Assembly: GCF_036192275.1 (NCBI RefSeq)
Contig: NZ_CP108088.1
Location: 4,899,501 to 4,963,500, forward strand
DNA length: 64,000 nt
Direction of reading: 5' to 3'
Origin: Streptomyces sp. NBC_00250
GTDB taxonomy: Bacteria; Actinomycetota; Actinomycetes; Streptomycetales; Streptomycetaceae
Made by a program: the position numbers and the translations under genes. Positions within the stretch are counted from its first letter, which is position 1. Every line of letters starts with the position of its first letter. The notes under the pieces were generated by a model. The model ran no database searches, was not told the origin of the DNA, and saw nothing but the letters and a program-made list of their open reading frames with translations. Below are positions 15,864 through 24,675 of this stretch, in pieces.

Positions 15864-16474
15864 GAAGGAACTACTACACCATCTACCGGTCCTGATACCG
15901 CACCGGCCTTCTGTTTCCGCTGACCCGACCGAGACGCTGTCGGGCACGCGGGGATCGCGGTTGCTTGACCGGAGACCACCTCACTATCGATGTCCTGCGG
16001 TACCCGGGCTCAAGAATTCCGCCCGGGCGATCCTGATGGCGCTCGGCTCCTCCGTTCTTCCCTCGGTGATCAACTGCTTACCCAACGGGGGACTGCGTAC
16101 TGCACTTACGGGGCCATGACAGCGGTCCCGCTCACGGCGGCCCCTGATTACTGCGGGCCACCCGGTCCGGTCGCCAGTCCCGTCGCCGTCCTGCAACAAC
16201 CCTGGCTTCGGAACTCCACCACCGCACCGTCCTGCCAACTGCACTTGCGGGTACTGCGGCCCGGCAGTTCGTCTCTGCCAGGCTCTCTTGTCTCGCTGGG
16301 TTACGAGAGAAACCATAACCACGCCACTGACCAATGTCTACTCTGGCCGCGATAGATTTTCGTGCCCCCTGGGGAGAGGTAGACATTCGTGGCCGGTCCA
16401 GGATCTGCAGAGCACCTGCACTGCAGGTCAGGCACTCGGGTCGGCCACAGCAGAGCGCGTGGGGCGCGAGTCCC

Positions 16475-16996
16475 ATGTCGAAGCCTGACGAGCTGCTCGT
16501 TGACGTCGCCACCTTGGTGGAGTCCGGGCAGAGCAATCAGATGTCCCTGACCGTGGTCACCGGTGGTGCTGTCATCACCGGTCGGCTGGCTCCCGAAGCC
16601 GTGTGGAGGCGGCGGGTCTCGGAGGTCCTGGCGGACTCGGCCCGATTGGGCGAGTTCTCCGCCGTCTTCACCGCTGTGCCACGCGGGGAGGAGCCGCCCA
16701 CGCATCTGCACTTCCATGTGGCCCGCATCCTTCAGGGCACGGTGGGGATCCCGGAGACGGGCGGGATGTACGGCGTCTCGATCGCGGATGCCAGTGCCTG
16801 GACCATGGGCGACTTCAGCTACTCCGACCACTGCCACGGCGCCGCGTGGGGAAACCTGTCGGTATGCGGGAGGGCCCGACCAGCATGCGTGCTGGTCGGG
16901 CCCTCTTCGCTGTTCGGGTGGCGGCTCACGCCGGTCCCGTCGGTCAGACGGTCACCGGGGTGCCGAGCAGCGCGGATGCCTGCTGGACCGAGGTGA
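16475..16996 (+). CDS. GvpU-like (gas vesicle accessory) family protein, 3' end uncertain
   Basis: The first ~125 residues carry a pattern resembling GvpU: MSLTVVTGGAVITGRLAPE (near 'ISL.V.GAVISG' of GvpU), then PTHLHFHVARILQG and MYGVSIADASAWTMGDFSYSD. No other gas-vesicle gene is nearby, so it is an orphan. After FSYSDHCHG the frame continues through a strong terminator (16870-16905) and into the 3' end of the convergent SCO5918-type gene, so the natural stop has probably been lost by a small mutation. ATG chosen at the conserved MSKPDELL. Confidence 0.5.
   Translation: MSKPDELLVDVATLVESGQSNQMSLTVVTGGAVITGRLAPEAVWRRRVSEVLADSARLGEFSAVFTAVPRGEEPPTHLHFHVARILQGTVGIPETGGMYGVSIADASAWTMGDFSYSDHCHGAAWGNLSVCGRARPACVLVGPSSLFGWRLTPVPSVRRSPGCRAARMPAGPR
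16870..16905. terminator. Strong bidirectional terminator
   Basis: Perfect 16-bp stem GAGGGCCCGACCAGCA, loop TGCG. Separates the GvpU-like gene from the convergent cold-shock cluster. Confidence 0.85.
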
Positions 16997-17255
16997 CGGC
17001 GTGTGCGGGTGTGGCGTTCCGGGGAAGGTCGCGGCAGGTGAAGCCGAGCCGGGTCATTGCTCGCAGGACTTCGCCGGCGCTGAAGTCGCGGCGGTCCTGG
17101 CGGGTGATGACCTGGCCGACCTGTTTGACGGGGTAGGTGCGGCGGCCGATGATCACGGATTCGCCGATGACCTCCTCGGGCTTGATGCCCTTCATGGATT
17201 CCAGGACGCCGCTCTTGGTCAGATCGAACGGGAACCGGGCGATGACGCAGCGCAT
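16944..17255 (-). CDS. SCO5918-family protein
   Basis: 103 residues: MRCVIARFPFDLTKSGVLES, then GRRTYPVKQVGQVITRQDRRDFSAGEV and AMTRLGFTCRDLP. I recognise this as the family next to a DEAD-box helicase and cold-shock gene in Streptomyces (SCO5918 type). Biochemical role unknown. It is the last gene of the minus-strand helicase cluster and ends before the 16-bp terminator. Confidence 0.8.
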   Translation of the reverse strand: MRCVIARFPFDLTKSGVLESMKGIKPEEVIGESVIIGRRTYPVKQVGQVITRQDRRDFSAGEVLRAMTRLGFTCRDLPRNATPAHAVTSVQQASALLGTPVTV

Positions 17256-17303
17256 GTTGCCTCACAGGGAGAAGGAGAGAAGGGTCCGGCCGCGGAAGGT
17301 GGT

Positions 17304-17705
17304 TCAGGCAGGGGCGAGGACGCCCGGAGCGCTGCCTTGTTCGGCCACGACGGGCAGGGCGTCGAGCCGGCGGTGGCTCATCGGGTATTCGGCCTGGTTC
17401 ATCGGGGTGCGGGGTGCGGTGAACGGCCCGCGGTCGCCGGGGACGTCGCGCAGCCGGATGCGGTCCGTGTACGCGTCACTGTCACGGACGGCGGCGAGCA
17501 GGGCTCGGGTGACCAGCCGTGTGCACAGCCCGTCGTCGTCACAGATGAGCAGATGCCCCGCGCGGGCACTGATCATGACGGACAGGGCCACTTCGACGGT
17601 CATGTCATCGCAGACCTGTGGTGCGGCCATGTCCATGGCGTCGGCCACCGTCCTGTGCATGGGGGTGGCGTTCGCTGAGCGGGGCTGCGTCTGGACCGGC
17701 GTCAA
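17304..17705 (-). CDS. CBS-domain-like protein of the helicase cluster
   Basis: 133 residues. The central part (TVADAMDMAAPQVCDDMTVEVALSVMISARAGHLLICDDDG...VTRALLAAV) fits one CBS motif; only a single repeat is evident, so dimers would be needed for a Bateman module. The C-terminus (MSHRRLDALPVV) may be the last strand of a second degenerate copy. It lies 45 bp after the DEAD-box helicase stop and is probably cotranscribed with it. Adenosine-nucleotide sensing is a family-level inference. Confidence 0.6.
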   Translation of the reverse strand: MTPVQTQPRSANATPMHRTVADAMDMAAPQVCDDMTVEVALSVMISARAGHLLICDDDGLCTRLVTRALLAAVRDSDAYTDRIRLRDVPGDRGPFTAPRTPMNQAEYPMSHRRLDALPVVAEQGSAPGVLAPA

Positions 17706-17750
17706 AAGTGCCTCCTGCAGAGGTGGGTCGGTTGCCTGCTCACGCGGCGT

Positions 17751-19265
17751 TCAGGCCGCCGCGTCGACGGCGGACTGCCGCGCGCTCACGCGGCGGGCCG
17801 CCGCAGCGGGACTGCGTCGACCGCGGGACACCGAGCCGCGCTTGCGCTGCTCGGCCGCCGGCGCGGTGATGGTGACCGGGACGCCGGAAGGGGTCCGTGC
17901 GCCGGTGATCCGGTGGAGGGCTTCCTCGCCGGAGCGGACCTGGGTGATCTGGGGGACGATGCCGGCGTCGGCCATGAGGCGGGTCAGGCCGCGGCGTTGG
18001 TTGGAGGTGACCAGGGTGACGACGCTGCCGGACTCGCCCGCGCGGGCGGTGCGGCCGCCGCGGTGGAGGTAGTCCTTGTGGTCGGTCGGCGGGTCCACGT
18101 TGACGACGAGCTCGAGGTTGTCGACGTGGATGCCACGGGCGGCGACGTTCGTGGCGACCAGGACGGTGACGTGTCCGGTCTTGAACTGGGCGAGGGTGCG
18201 GGTGCGCTGGGGCTGGGACTTGCCGCCGTGGAGTGCCGCGGCGCGCACTCCGCTGTCGAGGAGGTCCTGGGTGAGCCGGTCCACGGCGTGCTTGGTGTCC
18301 AGGAACATGATCACCCGGCCCTCGCGCGCCGCGATCTCCGTCGTCACCCGGTGCTTGTCGGCGCCGTGCACGTGCAGGAGGTGGTGTTCCATCGTGGTGA
18401 CCGCGCCCTGGGAGGGGTCGACGGAGTGGACGACGGGGTCGGTGAGGTAGCGGCGGACCAGGAGGTCGACGTTGCGGTCCAGGGTGGCGGAGAACAGCAT
18501 CCGCTGGCCTTCGGGGCGCACCTGGTCCAGGAGGGCGGTGACCTGGGGCATGAATCCCATGTCGGCCATCTGGTCGGCCTCGTCCAGGACGGAGATCGCG
18601 ACCTGGCTCAGCCCGCAGTCACCTCGGTCGATGAGGTCCTTGAGGCGACCGGGCGTGGCGACGACGACTTCGGCACCCCCGCGCAGGGCACCGGCCTGGC
18701 GTCCGATGGGCATGCCGCCGACCACGGTCGCCAGGCGCAGCTTGACGGCGCGTGCGTAGGGCGTGAGGGCGTCGGTCACCTGCTGGGCCAGCTCGCGTGT
18801 CGGGACGAGGACGAGGGCGAGCGGCCGGCGGGGCTCGGCGCGTTGCCCGGCGGTGCGGGCCAGGAGGGCCAGGCCGAAGGCGAGGGTCTTGCCGGAGCCG
18901 GTCCGGCCGCGGCCCAGCACGTCACGACCCACGAGGGAGTTCGGCAGGGTCGCGCCTTGGATCGGGAACGGCACGGACACGCCCTGCGCGGTGAGCGCGG
19001 CCAGGAGCTCCCTGGGCATGTCGAGTTCGCCGAACGCCTCGACGGAGGGTAGCGAGGGGGTGATCGTCTTCGGGAGGGCGAAGTCTCCCTGTACCGCGGC
19101 GGGCCGGCGGCCGTGGCCGCCCGAACGGCTCGGACCTCCCGCACGACTGGGGGCGGACGAACCGAAGCGACCGGCCCGAACCGGAGCGGCTGTGGAGCCG
19201 AAACCGGAGCCGCCGGTGCGGCGGCGGTTGCGGGAGGAGCGGCTGTTCGTACGTGTGGGGTTCAT
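17751..19265 (-). CDS. DEAD-box RNA helicase, cold-shock associated
   Basis: 504 residues. Basic Gly/Arg/Ser-rich N-terminal tail (~1-60), then RecA-like domains with Q motif (FPIQGATLP), Walker A GRTGSGKT, Ia PTRELAQQ, Ib TPGRLKDL, DEAD at about 235, SAT, and in domain 2 FLDTKHAVDRL, VLVATNVAARGIHV and HRGGRTARAGESG. The C-terminus is again basic. Expected role: ATP-dependent unwinding of structured RNA in the cold. The cold-shock gene lies upstream on the same strand but a terminator (19552-19589) separates them, so read-through or a separate promoter in 19266-19550 is needed. Confidence 0.95.
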   Translation of the reverse strand: MNPTRTNSRSSRNRRRTGGSGFGSTAAPVRAGRFGSSAPSRAGGPSRSGGHGRRPAAVQGDFALPKTITPSLPSVEAFGELDMPRELLAALTAQGVSVPFPIQGATLPNSLVGRDVLGRGRTGSGKTLAFGLALLARTAGQRAEPRRPLALVLVPTRELAQQVTDALTPYARAVKLRLATVVGGMPIGRQAGALRGGAEVVVATPGRLKDLIDRGDCGLSQVAISVLDEADQMADMGFMPQVTALLDQVRPEGQRMLFSATLDRNVDLLVRRYLTDPVVHSVDPSQGAVTTMEHHLLHVHGADKHRVTTEIAAREGRVIMFLDTKHAVDRLTQDLLDSGVRAAALHGGKSQPQRTRTLAQFKTGHVTVLVATNVAARGIHVDNLELVVNVDPPTDHKDYLHRGGRTARAGESGSVVTLVTSNQRRGLTRLMADAGIVPQITQVRSGEEALHRITGARTPSGVPVTITAPAAEQRKRGSVSRGRRSPAAAARRVSARQSAVDAAA

Positions 19266-19550
19266 TCAGAACCTTCCTTGATGCGGCACGTCACCAAGGA
19301 ATTCCCGCAACGGTGGAGCAGCGCGGGGAACCACAAGAACGGGCCGAAGGGAATGCGAAAGCTAATCTCGCCCGCATGGAATTCGTGTCGGCGCAGGCGC
19401 TGGAATCTGAAATGGAGCGACGTCGAACGAACCTCGAAATCCAGGACAACAGCGGGACGCGGGTTCGAAGCGGCGGCGTCCCCGGGGGGTCCGTGGGCGG
19501 CGGTCATCGGCGGACGCCCTGCAAGTGGAACCGCTGCCGGAAAATGCGTG

Positions 19551-19590
19551 TAGCTGGGGCCCGCACCCCGAGGGATGCGGGCCCCAGCTA
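19551..19590. terminator. Terminator of the cold-shock gene
   Basis: 15-bp perfect stem (TAGCTGGGGCCCGCA) with a 10-nt loop, 18 bp after the csp stop. Confidence 0.85.
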
Positions 19591-19607
19591 CGAACTGCGC
19601 GTCAGCT

Positions 19608-19811
19608 TCAGGCAGGAACGATGTTCTCGGCCGTCGGGCCCTTCTGGCCCTGCGCGATGTCGAAGGTGACCTTCTGGCCTTCGAGCAGCTCGCGGAAGCC
19701 CTGGGCGGCGATGTTCGAGTAGTGGGCGAACACGTCGGGGCCGCCACCGTCCTGCTCGATGAAGCCGAATCCCTTTTCCGCGTTGAACCACTTCACGGTG
19801 CCGGCAGTCAT
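19608..19811 (-). CDS. Cold-shock protein, CspA family
   Basis: 67 residues, full length for the family. RNP1 KGFGFIEQ and the RNP2 region [10 protein letters not shown] are intact, as is the start [15 protein letters not shown]. It binds single-stranded RNA/DNA and acts as an RNA chaperone. AGGAGAAAT precedes the ATG. The 5' region (19812-~20120) is unusually A/T-rich for this chromosome and probably contains a long, structured leader, as is known for csp genes. Together with the helicase cluster it suggests a cold-response block carried on an array interval. Confidence 0.95.
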   Translation of the reverse strand: MTAGTVKWFNAEKGFGFIEQDGGGPDVFAHYSNIAAQGFRELLEGQKVTFDIAQGQKGPTAENIVPA

Positions 19812-20120
19812 GTCATTTCTCCTTTGGGCAGTACGCCGGAATCCGCACTGTGCGGATGCCGTGTCGCCGCGATGATGCCCTGACCGGAAAATGACCGGAA
19901 ATATAAAGCGCCGCCTACGTCATCAAGATCGCATGAAGATTGAACGGAGGCGCTTGAAGTTTTATGGGTACCAAAACTGCAACCGAGATCGACAGTAGCA
20001 TGCCGCAGGGCTTCGGTGCGTAAAATAATCCCGCTCTGCGCGTTGGGGGAAATACTCTCCCTGCGGGGCCCGTTAAACTCTCACCCCGCGGGCGTAGATA
20101 TTGATTCACCCCGAGCGCAG
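19812..20120 (-). promoter_or_regulatory. A/T-rich upstream region of the cold-shock gene
   Basis: Contains GAAATATAAAG and AGTTTTATGGGTACC stretches, low GC relative to neighbours. Long csp leaders are typical, but no exact promoter can be fixed. No protein gene is supported between 19812 and 20324. Confidence 0.4.
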
Positions 20121-20324
20121 TGTTTCGGAAGCGTGAGCTCCGATTCAATCGTCCGCGCAGTTCAGGTCGCCGATCGCAGAGACCTCGAACCAGGTGTGGT
20201 GGTCGCCGCAGGTGGTGGGCTCTCGAGCCCCTTGTCGGGCAGGTGGGCGCCGGCCACTCGGCGCGGCGGTACAGCCCTGAGTGGCGCGCGAATGGCACGC
20301 GGGTCGTGAGAGGTCAGGACAACG

Positions 20325-20357
20325 ACGAAGCCCCAGGTCTCTGACCCGGGGCTTCGT
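20325..20357. terminator. Hairpin terminator left of att copy D
   Basis: ACGAAGCCCCAGGTC stem with one A-C mismatch, loop TCT. Confidence 0.75.
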
Positions 20358-20362
20358 GCAAG

Positions 20363-20533
20363 AGCGGATGACGGGAATCGAACCCGCGCTATAAGCTTGG
20401 GAATCACCGAAGCCGGCACCGATCAGAAGGTGCCTGACCTGCGAAAATGCCCCTCTTCGCGGCTCCTCTCGGTGATCCGGCGATACCCGTGTTGACCGCT
20501 GTTCACCGTTCCGAAGGGCACGGATGGGGCACG
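20363..20533 (-). repeat. att copy D: tRNA-Gly 3' half plus flank (type I)
   Basis: 20363-20403 is identical to the tRNA half over all 41 bases. The flank has GGCACC-N8-GGTGCC just before TGACCTGCGAAA and ends GGGCACGGATGGGGCACG. In the other copies the arms of this stem differ in sequence, with pairing partly kept. Confidence 0.9.
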
Positions 20534-20864
20534 ATGCCACGGGGCCTCGGCTGCAGAGCCGAGGTGCCCTCATGGACGCGCCCGGCCGCGGCGTCGAGTC
20601 CCGGGCGGCGGCGGTGGAGCCCGTGAACGTCAAGGCCGGGCGGCTCAGACGGGCCATGGCGCGGTAGGGGGTGCCGGCCACAGGAATCGGGGGCGCAGTC
20701 GAGTCGTCTACGCGGACACCAAGACCGATGAGCTGCACAACGCCAGGCAGACCCACGACCGGGAGCAGCCGGTGTGCCACGTTGGAAGGGCTGGGCGGGG
20801 TCGCGCCCTCGAAGCCAAGGCTCGCCCCGCCGGGGCACCGGCAGCGGCACCGAGTCAGCGCAGA

Positions 20865-21038
20865 ATGCCCCCGATGCAGAACACGGACACAGACGCCGAG
20901 GTTGTGGTCGCGCTGATCATCGCCGGCTCGACGCTCGGCGGTGCGCTGTAACTCCTCTCCACCGGCGTACTGGTGCTCATCGCCGCCGTTCTCGACCTCG
21001 GCGTGAACTCCGTGGCACCCCGCCGCTTCGCCCACTGA
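20865..21038 (+). pseudogene. Small membrane ORF with in-frame stop
   Basis: 28 codons (hydrophobic VVVALIIAGSTLGGAL) are followed by TAA at 20949-20951, then 29 more codons in the same frame with a second hydrophobic stretch (STGVLVLIAAVLDLGV) and a stop. The two halves look like one two-segment membrane protein interrupted by a nonsense mutation. 20545-20564 is a hairpin (CCTCGGCT/AGCCGAGG). Other parts of 20534-21254 hold no supported gene. Confidence 0.4.
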
Positions 21039-21254
21039 TCCACCCGCCGTTCCCTCCCCGCGGCCCGGCTTGCGCGCCGTAGGGCGCCGTGGGCCACGCG
21101 GAGCGCTGGTTCGTATGGGCGACGCCGGGCAGATTGATTAGTCACAATTCTTTACCGACGCACGACACCGGCGGCACGGCGCGTGATCAACAACCGGTGC
21201 TCCATGCCAATCTGCTCGGGCACGTAGTGGCTTGGAGCCGGAGGTACACCGCCC

Positions 21255-22109
21255 ATGGCGGCGAACAACAACCCCACCGTCACAGGACGACGACTGGGGG
21301 CGGAGCTGCGCCGGCTCCGTGAGGACCGCGGTATGACCGGCACGCAGGTCGCGGCGGAACTGCTGATCTCCCAGGCCAAGGTCAGTCACATGGAGACAGG
21401 TCGCCGTGCGGTCAGCCCCCGCGACGTACGCGATCTCTGCGTGCTCTACGGCGTCACCGACTGGCGTCTCGTCGACCACCTGACAGCACTGGCCAGGGAG
21501 TCGAGCCGTCAGGGCTGGTGGCACTCCTACGGCGACATCCCCCATAGCGCCCTTCTCGACCTGGAAGCGGCCGCCGCCTGCATCCGAGCCTACGAGGCCA
21601 TCGTGGTCCCCGGCCTGCTGCAGACCCCCGCCTACGCCGCCGCAGTCATTGAGGAAACGATCCCTCTCGTCACGGTCGACCAGGCCGCCGCGCGGCTGAA
21701 GGTGCAACTTCGTCGTCAGCACCGGATCTATGACCCCGCCCGCCGGTTGCATCTTTGGGTCGTCCTGGACGAATCGGCCCTGCGGCGCGTCGTCGGCAGC
21801 CGGGAGATCATGCGCGAACAACTGGAGCACCTGCACGCGCTCAGCACAGAACCGCACATCACCGTCGAGGTGCTCCCCCACAGCGCAGGCGCTCACCCGG
21901 GGCTGACGGGACAGTTCTCCCTCCTGGAGTTCTCCGACACCCGTGAGGCGGTGGTGTATCTGGAGAGGTTCACCAGCGGCCTCTGCCTGGCGAAGGCGTC
22001 CGACGTACAGCAGTACAGCGTGACGCACGCCCGGCTGCGGGCGCTGGCCCTCGCCCCGGAGCAGAGCCGGCACTTCATCACCGACGCCATCAAGCTCTAC
22101 GCGTCCTGA
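21255..22109 (+). CDS. XRE-family HTH regulator with DUF5753
   Basis: 284 residues. N-terminal HTH (LGAELRRLREDRGMTGTQVA, ISQAKVSHMETGRR, about 14-50) and a C-terminal DUF5753 domain (YEAIVVPGLLQTPAYAAAV, EHLHALSTEPHITVEVLPHS). This architecture is very common in Streptomyces, normally next to a short DUF397 gene that acts with it; no DUF397 gene is present here. It is the first gene after att copy D with a remnant between, and may regulate the downstream ice-binding-like gene, which is not proven. Confidence 0.92.
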   Translation: MAANNNPTVTGRRLGAELRRLREDRGMTGTQVAAELLISQAKVSHMETGRRAVSPRDVRDLCVLYGVTDWRLVDHLTALARESSRQGWWHSYGDIPHSALLDLEAAAACIRAYEAIVVPGLLQTPAYAAAVIEETIPLVTVDQAAARLKVQLRRQHRIYDPARRLHLWVVLDESALRRVVGSREIMREQLEHLHALSTEPHITVEVLPHSAGAHPGLTGQFSLLEFSDTREAVVYLERFTSGLCLAKASDVQQYSVTHARLRALALAPEQSRHFITDAIKLYAS

Positions 22110-22567
22110 ACCCCGAGGGCGACGCGCCGGGCTGCGACAGTGCCCCGGAACCGCTGCTCCTCCACACGCGGCCGGCACCGGGAAGAACCCGCCGCTGCTG
22201 CCGCGCCTCGTTGCGCTTTTCGCCCCGGGTGCGCCACGCCCATGCCGCAGCGGTCCTGATTCGACCCGGTCGGCGTACATCCGTGTTCACCTCGGGGTCG
22301 GTTTCAGGACAGGTGTGCGGTGTCGCTTCGTGTGAACTGATCGAATTTCACTCATCCGGCGATGTTCCGAACCGTCGGCGGCGCGGGATTGCGTATTTTC
22401 ATCACACCCCGCGGCGTTGAATGTTTTTATATTCATCCCCCTCCTCTTTTTCGGCCGGTGCGGGTGCGCAAATTTTCATGCGTAATATGCGGCCACAGCT
22501 AGAAGGCGCCCCGGGTGATCCGTAGGCCCGGCGTGTGCCATGGCCCCCCACAGAAAATGGCCTCTTG
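22110..22567 (+). promoter_or_regulatory. Gene-free A/T-rich region upstream of the DUF3494 gene
   Basis: Low-GC stretches such as GAATGTTTTTATATTC (about 22420-22436) and AATTTTCATGCGTAATATG suggest promoter elements for the secreted ice-binding-like gene. No operator could be defined. Confidence 0.35.
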
Positions 22568-23818
22568 ATGAAGCTGCACATCCCTCGAACGACTCAGCGC
22601 CGCATTCTGTCCGGCGGGCTGGCCTCGGCCCTCGCCACAGCAGTTGCCGCCGCCATGGTCGCCGTCACGTCGACGCAGGCACTCGCCATCGCTACGCCCG
22701 TTCCTCTGGGCACGACCGCCAGCTACTCGGTCCTGGCAGGGCAGGGAGTCACCAACACCGGCAACTCGGTGCTCGACCACGACCTCGGGACGCACCCGAA
22801 CCCGGCCATCACTGGCTTCCCGCCCGGCCTGGTACTCGGCGCTGTGCACCCCGCGGACGCCGCGGCCGCCCAGGCCAAGAGCGATCTGATCGTGGCCTAC
22901 AACAACGCGGCCGGCCAACTCACGGGCCAGGCGCCGGACTTCCCGCTCGCCGCAGGAATCGGCGGGGGTCAGGAGCTGCTTCCCGGCGTCCACAGGGCCA
23001 CCTCCGGTGTCGGCCTCACCGGTGACCTGATCCTGAACGCCGGGGGAAACCCCAACGCGGTCTGGGTGTTCCAGATTCCCGAAGCCCTGACGACGGCATC
23101 CAACAGCAGGATCCTCCTCACCAACGGTGCTTCGCCGTGCAATGTCTACTGGCAGATCGGGAGTTCGGCGACCCTCGGCACCACCTCCACCTTCGTGGGC
23201 ACCATCATGGCCCTGACCTCGATCTTCGTGAACCAGGGGGCGAGCGTCGAGGGCCGGGCACTGGCCCGCAACGGCGAGGTGACGCTCAACAACAACAGGA
23301 TCTTCCTCGGCGGGTGCGCCACCGGCGGTACGACGACCGGCGCGACGACGGGAACGACCACCGGAACGACGACCGGAACGACGGCCGGAGGGACCACCGG
23401 GGCGACGACGGGTACGACTCTGGGTCTGATCGGCGGCACCCTCATCGGCGGGCCCAGCGTCAACCTGGTGGGCGGCGGCACCTCGGGGAACATCGCGGGC
23501 AACACGTCCGGGAACACCGTGGGCAACACCGCCGGGAACACCACTGGCGGTAACACGTCGGGCAACAGCGCTGGGAACACGACCGGCGGCTCCATCACCG
23601 GCGGGAACGTCGCCGGCGGGAACGGCGGCAAGCCCGAGCACGGTGGGCCGGACCACGGCGGCAAGCCCGAGCACGGTGGGCCGGAGCACGGGCACGACGA
23701 GGGGCCCGGCAAGCCGGAGCACGGCGAGCACGGCGAGCACGGCGACTACGGCGACCACGGTGAGCAGGCCGACGGGCACTACGGCTACGCCGACAAGCCC
23801 GCGGTCCACGAGGGCTGA
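22568..23818 (+). CDS. Secreted DUF3494 ice-binding-like protein with repetitive C-terminus
   Basis: 416 residues. Sec signal peptide (about 1-38, basic start, hydrophobic core, TQALA). The next ~210 residues are a DUF3494 domain: LGTTASYSVLAGQGVTNTG, LGTHPNPAITGFPPG, TGDLILNAGGNPNAVWVFQI, SIFVNQGASVEGRALARNGEVTLNNN. This is the fold of bacterial/fungal ice-binding and adhesin proteins. The tail has TTGT repeats, then (S/A)GN-T repeats, then His/Gly-rich KPEHGGP units; no LPXTG motif is seen, so attachment is unclear. The His-rich end could bind metal. The ice face has not been checked, so ice binding is a family inference only. Confidence 0.85.
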   Translation: MKLHIPRTTQRRILSGGLASALATAVAAAMVAVTSTQALAIATPVPLGTTASYSVLAGQGVTNTGNSVLDHDLGTHPNPAITGFPPGLVLGAVHPADAAAAQAKSDLIVAYNNAAGQLTGQAPDFPLAAGIGGGQELLPGVHRATSGVGLTGDLILNAGGNPNAVWVFQIPEALTTASNSRILLTNGASPCNVYWQIGSSATLGTTSTFVGTIMALTSIFVNQGASVEGRALARNGEVTLNNNRIFLGGCATGGTTTGATTGTTTGTTTGTTAGGTTGATTGTTLGLIGGTLIGGPSVNLVGGGTSGNIAGNTSGNTVGNTAGNTTGGNTSGNSAGNTTGGSITGGNVAGGNGGKPEHGGPDHGGKPEHGGPEHGHDEGPGKPEHGEHGEHGDYGDHGEQADGHYGYADKPAVHEG

Positions 23819-23952
23819 GCAGCAGGCCGCATCAAGACCGTTCATCGGATGACGGCGCGCGGCGGAATCCTCAGCGGTTCCGTCGTGTGCCGCCGGTGAG
23901 AGACGCAGGGACTCAGGCGCGAGCAGCGCATACGCGAAGGACAGGGTGGGCG

Positions 23953-24675
23953 GTGTCGAGCGGAATCGAATCAGCGGCCGTGCAGGAACTTCAGCAGTGC
24001 GGTTCCGATCCGGCCCCCCTGCCACCAGAACACGACAGAGCGACCCCGCCGGACAGACGGCCCATGAGGGTCCGGGCACTGAGAGCGGGGCTGCGCACGG
24101 CCGTGGTCCTGTGTCTGGTGACCACGCTGGTCCATGTCGTCATGGTGTTCCTTCACGTAGCCCCCTCCAACCCCGTGTCGAAGCGGTACAGCCCGCAGGT
24201 CAACGGATGGGTGTACCCCCTTTTCGAGCAGAATTGGCGACTTTTCGCACCGGACCCCGATTCCTTCAACCGGAAGGTCCTGGCAAGAACTGCACGAACG
24301 GCCTCCGACGGATCGGTACGAGTGAGCCCCTGGTTCGACCTGGCCGCCGCGGACAATGCCGCAGTCGACCACAACGCATTTCCGAGCCACACGGCTCAGA
24401 ACCTTTTGCGCCGCGCCTGGAGCTCCTATGCCGAGACGCACGGAGGAAGTGACACGGCACGCTCGGAACGGGCGGCGATGATGCAGAAGTACCTGCGCAA
24501 TATCGCCGCGGACCGCTTCGCCGCCCGCCACGGTGGCGACACGTTCGACTTCGTTCAGCTTCGGGTCGTCACGACGCCCATCGCCGCCCCCGGCACCGCC
24601 GTCGGCGACCGCCCGCCGGTACCCACCGAGAACCGGCTCCTGCCCTGGTGGAAGGTGACCCCCCATGGGAAATGA
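23953..24675 (+). CDS. DUF5819 family membrane-anchored protein
   Basis: About 240 residues from a GTG; an ATG at 24064 is the alternative start. One membrane helix (TAVVLCLVTTLVHVVMVFLHV), then the family signatures APSNPVSKRYSPQVNGWVYP and FEQNWRLFAPDPDSFN, and a soluble domain with RTASDGSVRVSPWFDL. The gene overlaps the following HTTM gene by 11 bp, the usual arrangement of this family. The pair is thought to act together at the membrane; the reaction is unknown. Confidence 0.85.
   Translation: MSSGIESAAVQELQQCGSDPAPLPPEHDRATPPDRRPMRVRALRAGLRTAVVLCLVTTLVHVVMVFLHVAPSNPVSKRYSPQVNGWVYPLFEQNWRLFAPDPDSFNRKVLARTARTASDGSVRVSPWFDLAAADNAAVDHNAFPSHTAQNLLRRAWSSYAETHGGSDTARSERAAMMQKYLRNIAADRFAARHGGDTFDFVQLRVVTTPIAAPGTAVGDRPPVPTENRLLPWWKVTPHGK

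Noticed and set aside
15984..16334. A 116-codon minus-strand frame in the MerR to GvpU-like gap
   Set aside because: No family pattern, no ribosome binding site, atypical composition.
20145..21035. Long minus-strand frame over att copy D
   Set aside because: It begins and ends in non-coding flank; similar 'proteins' appear from every copy of the repeat, so they are annotation artefacts.
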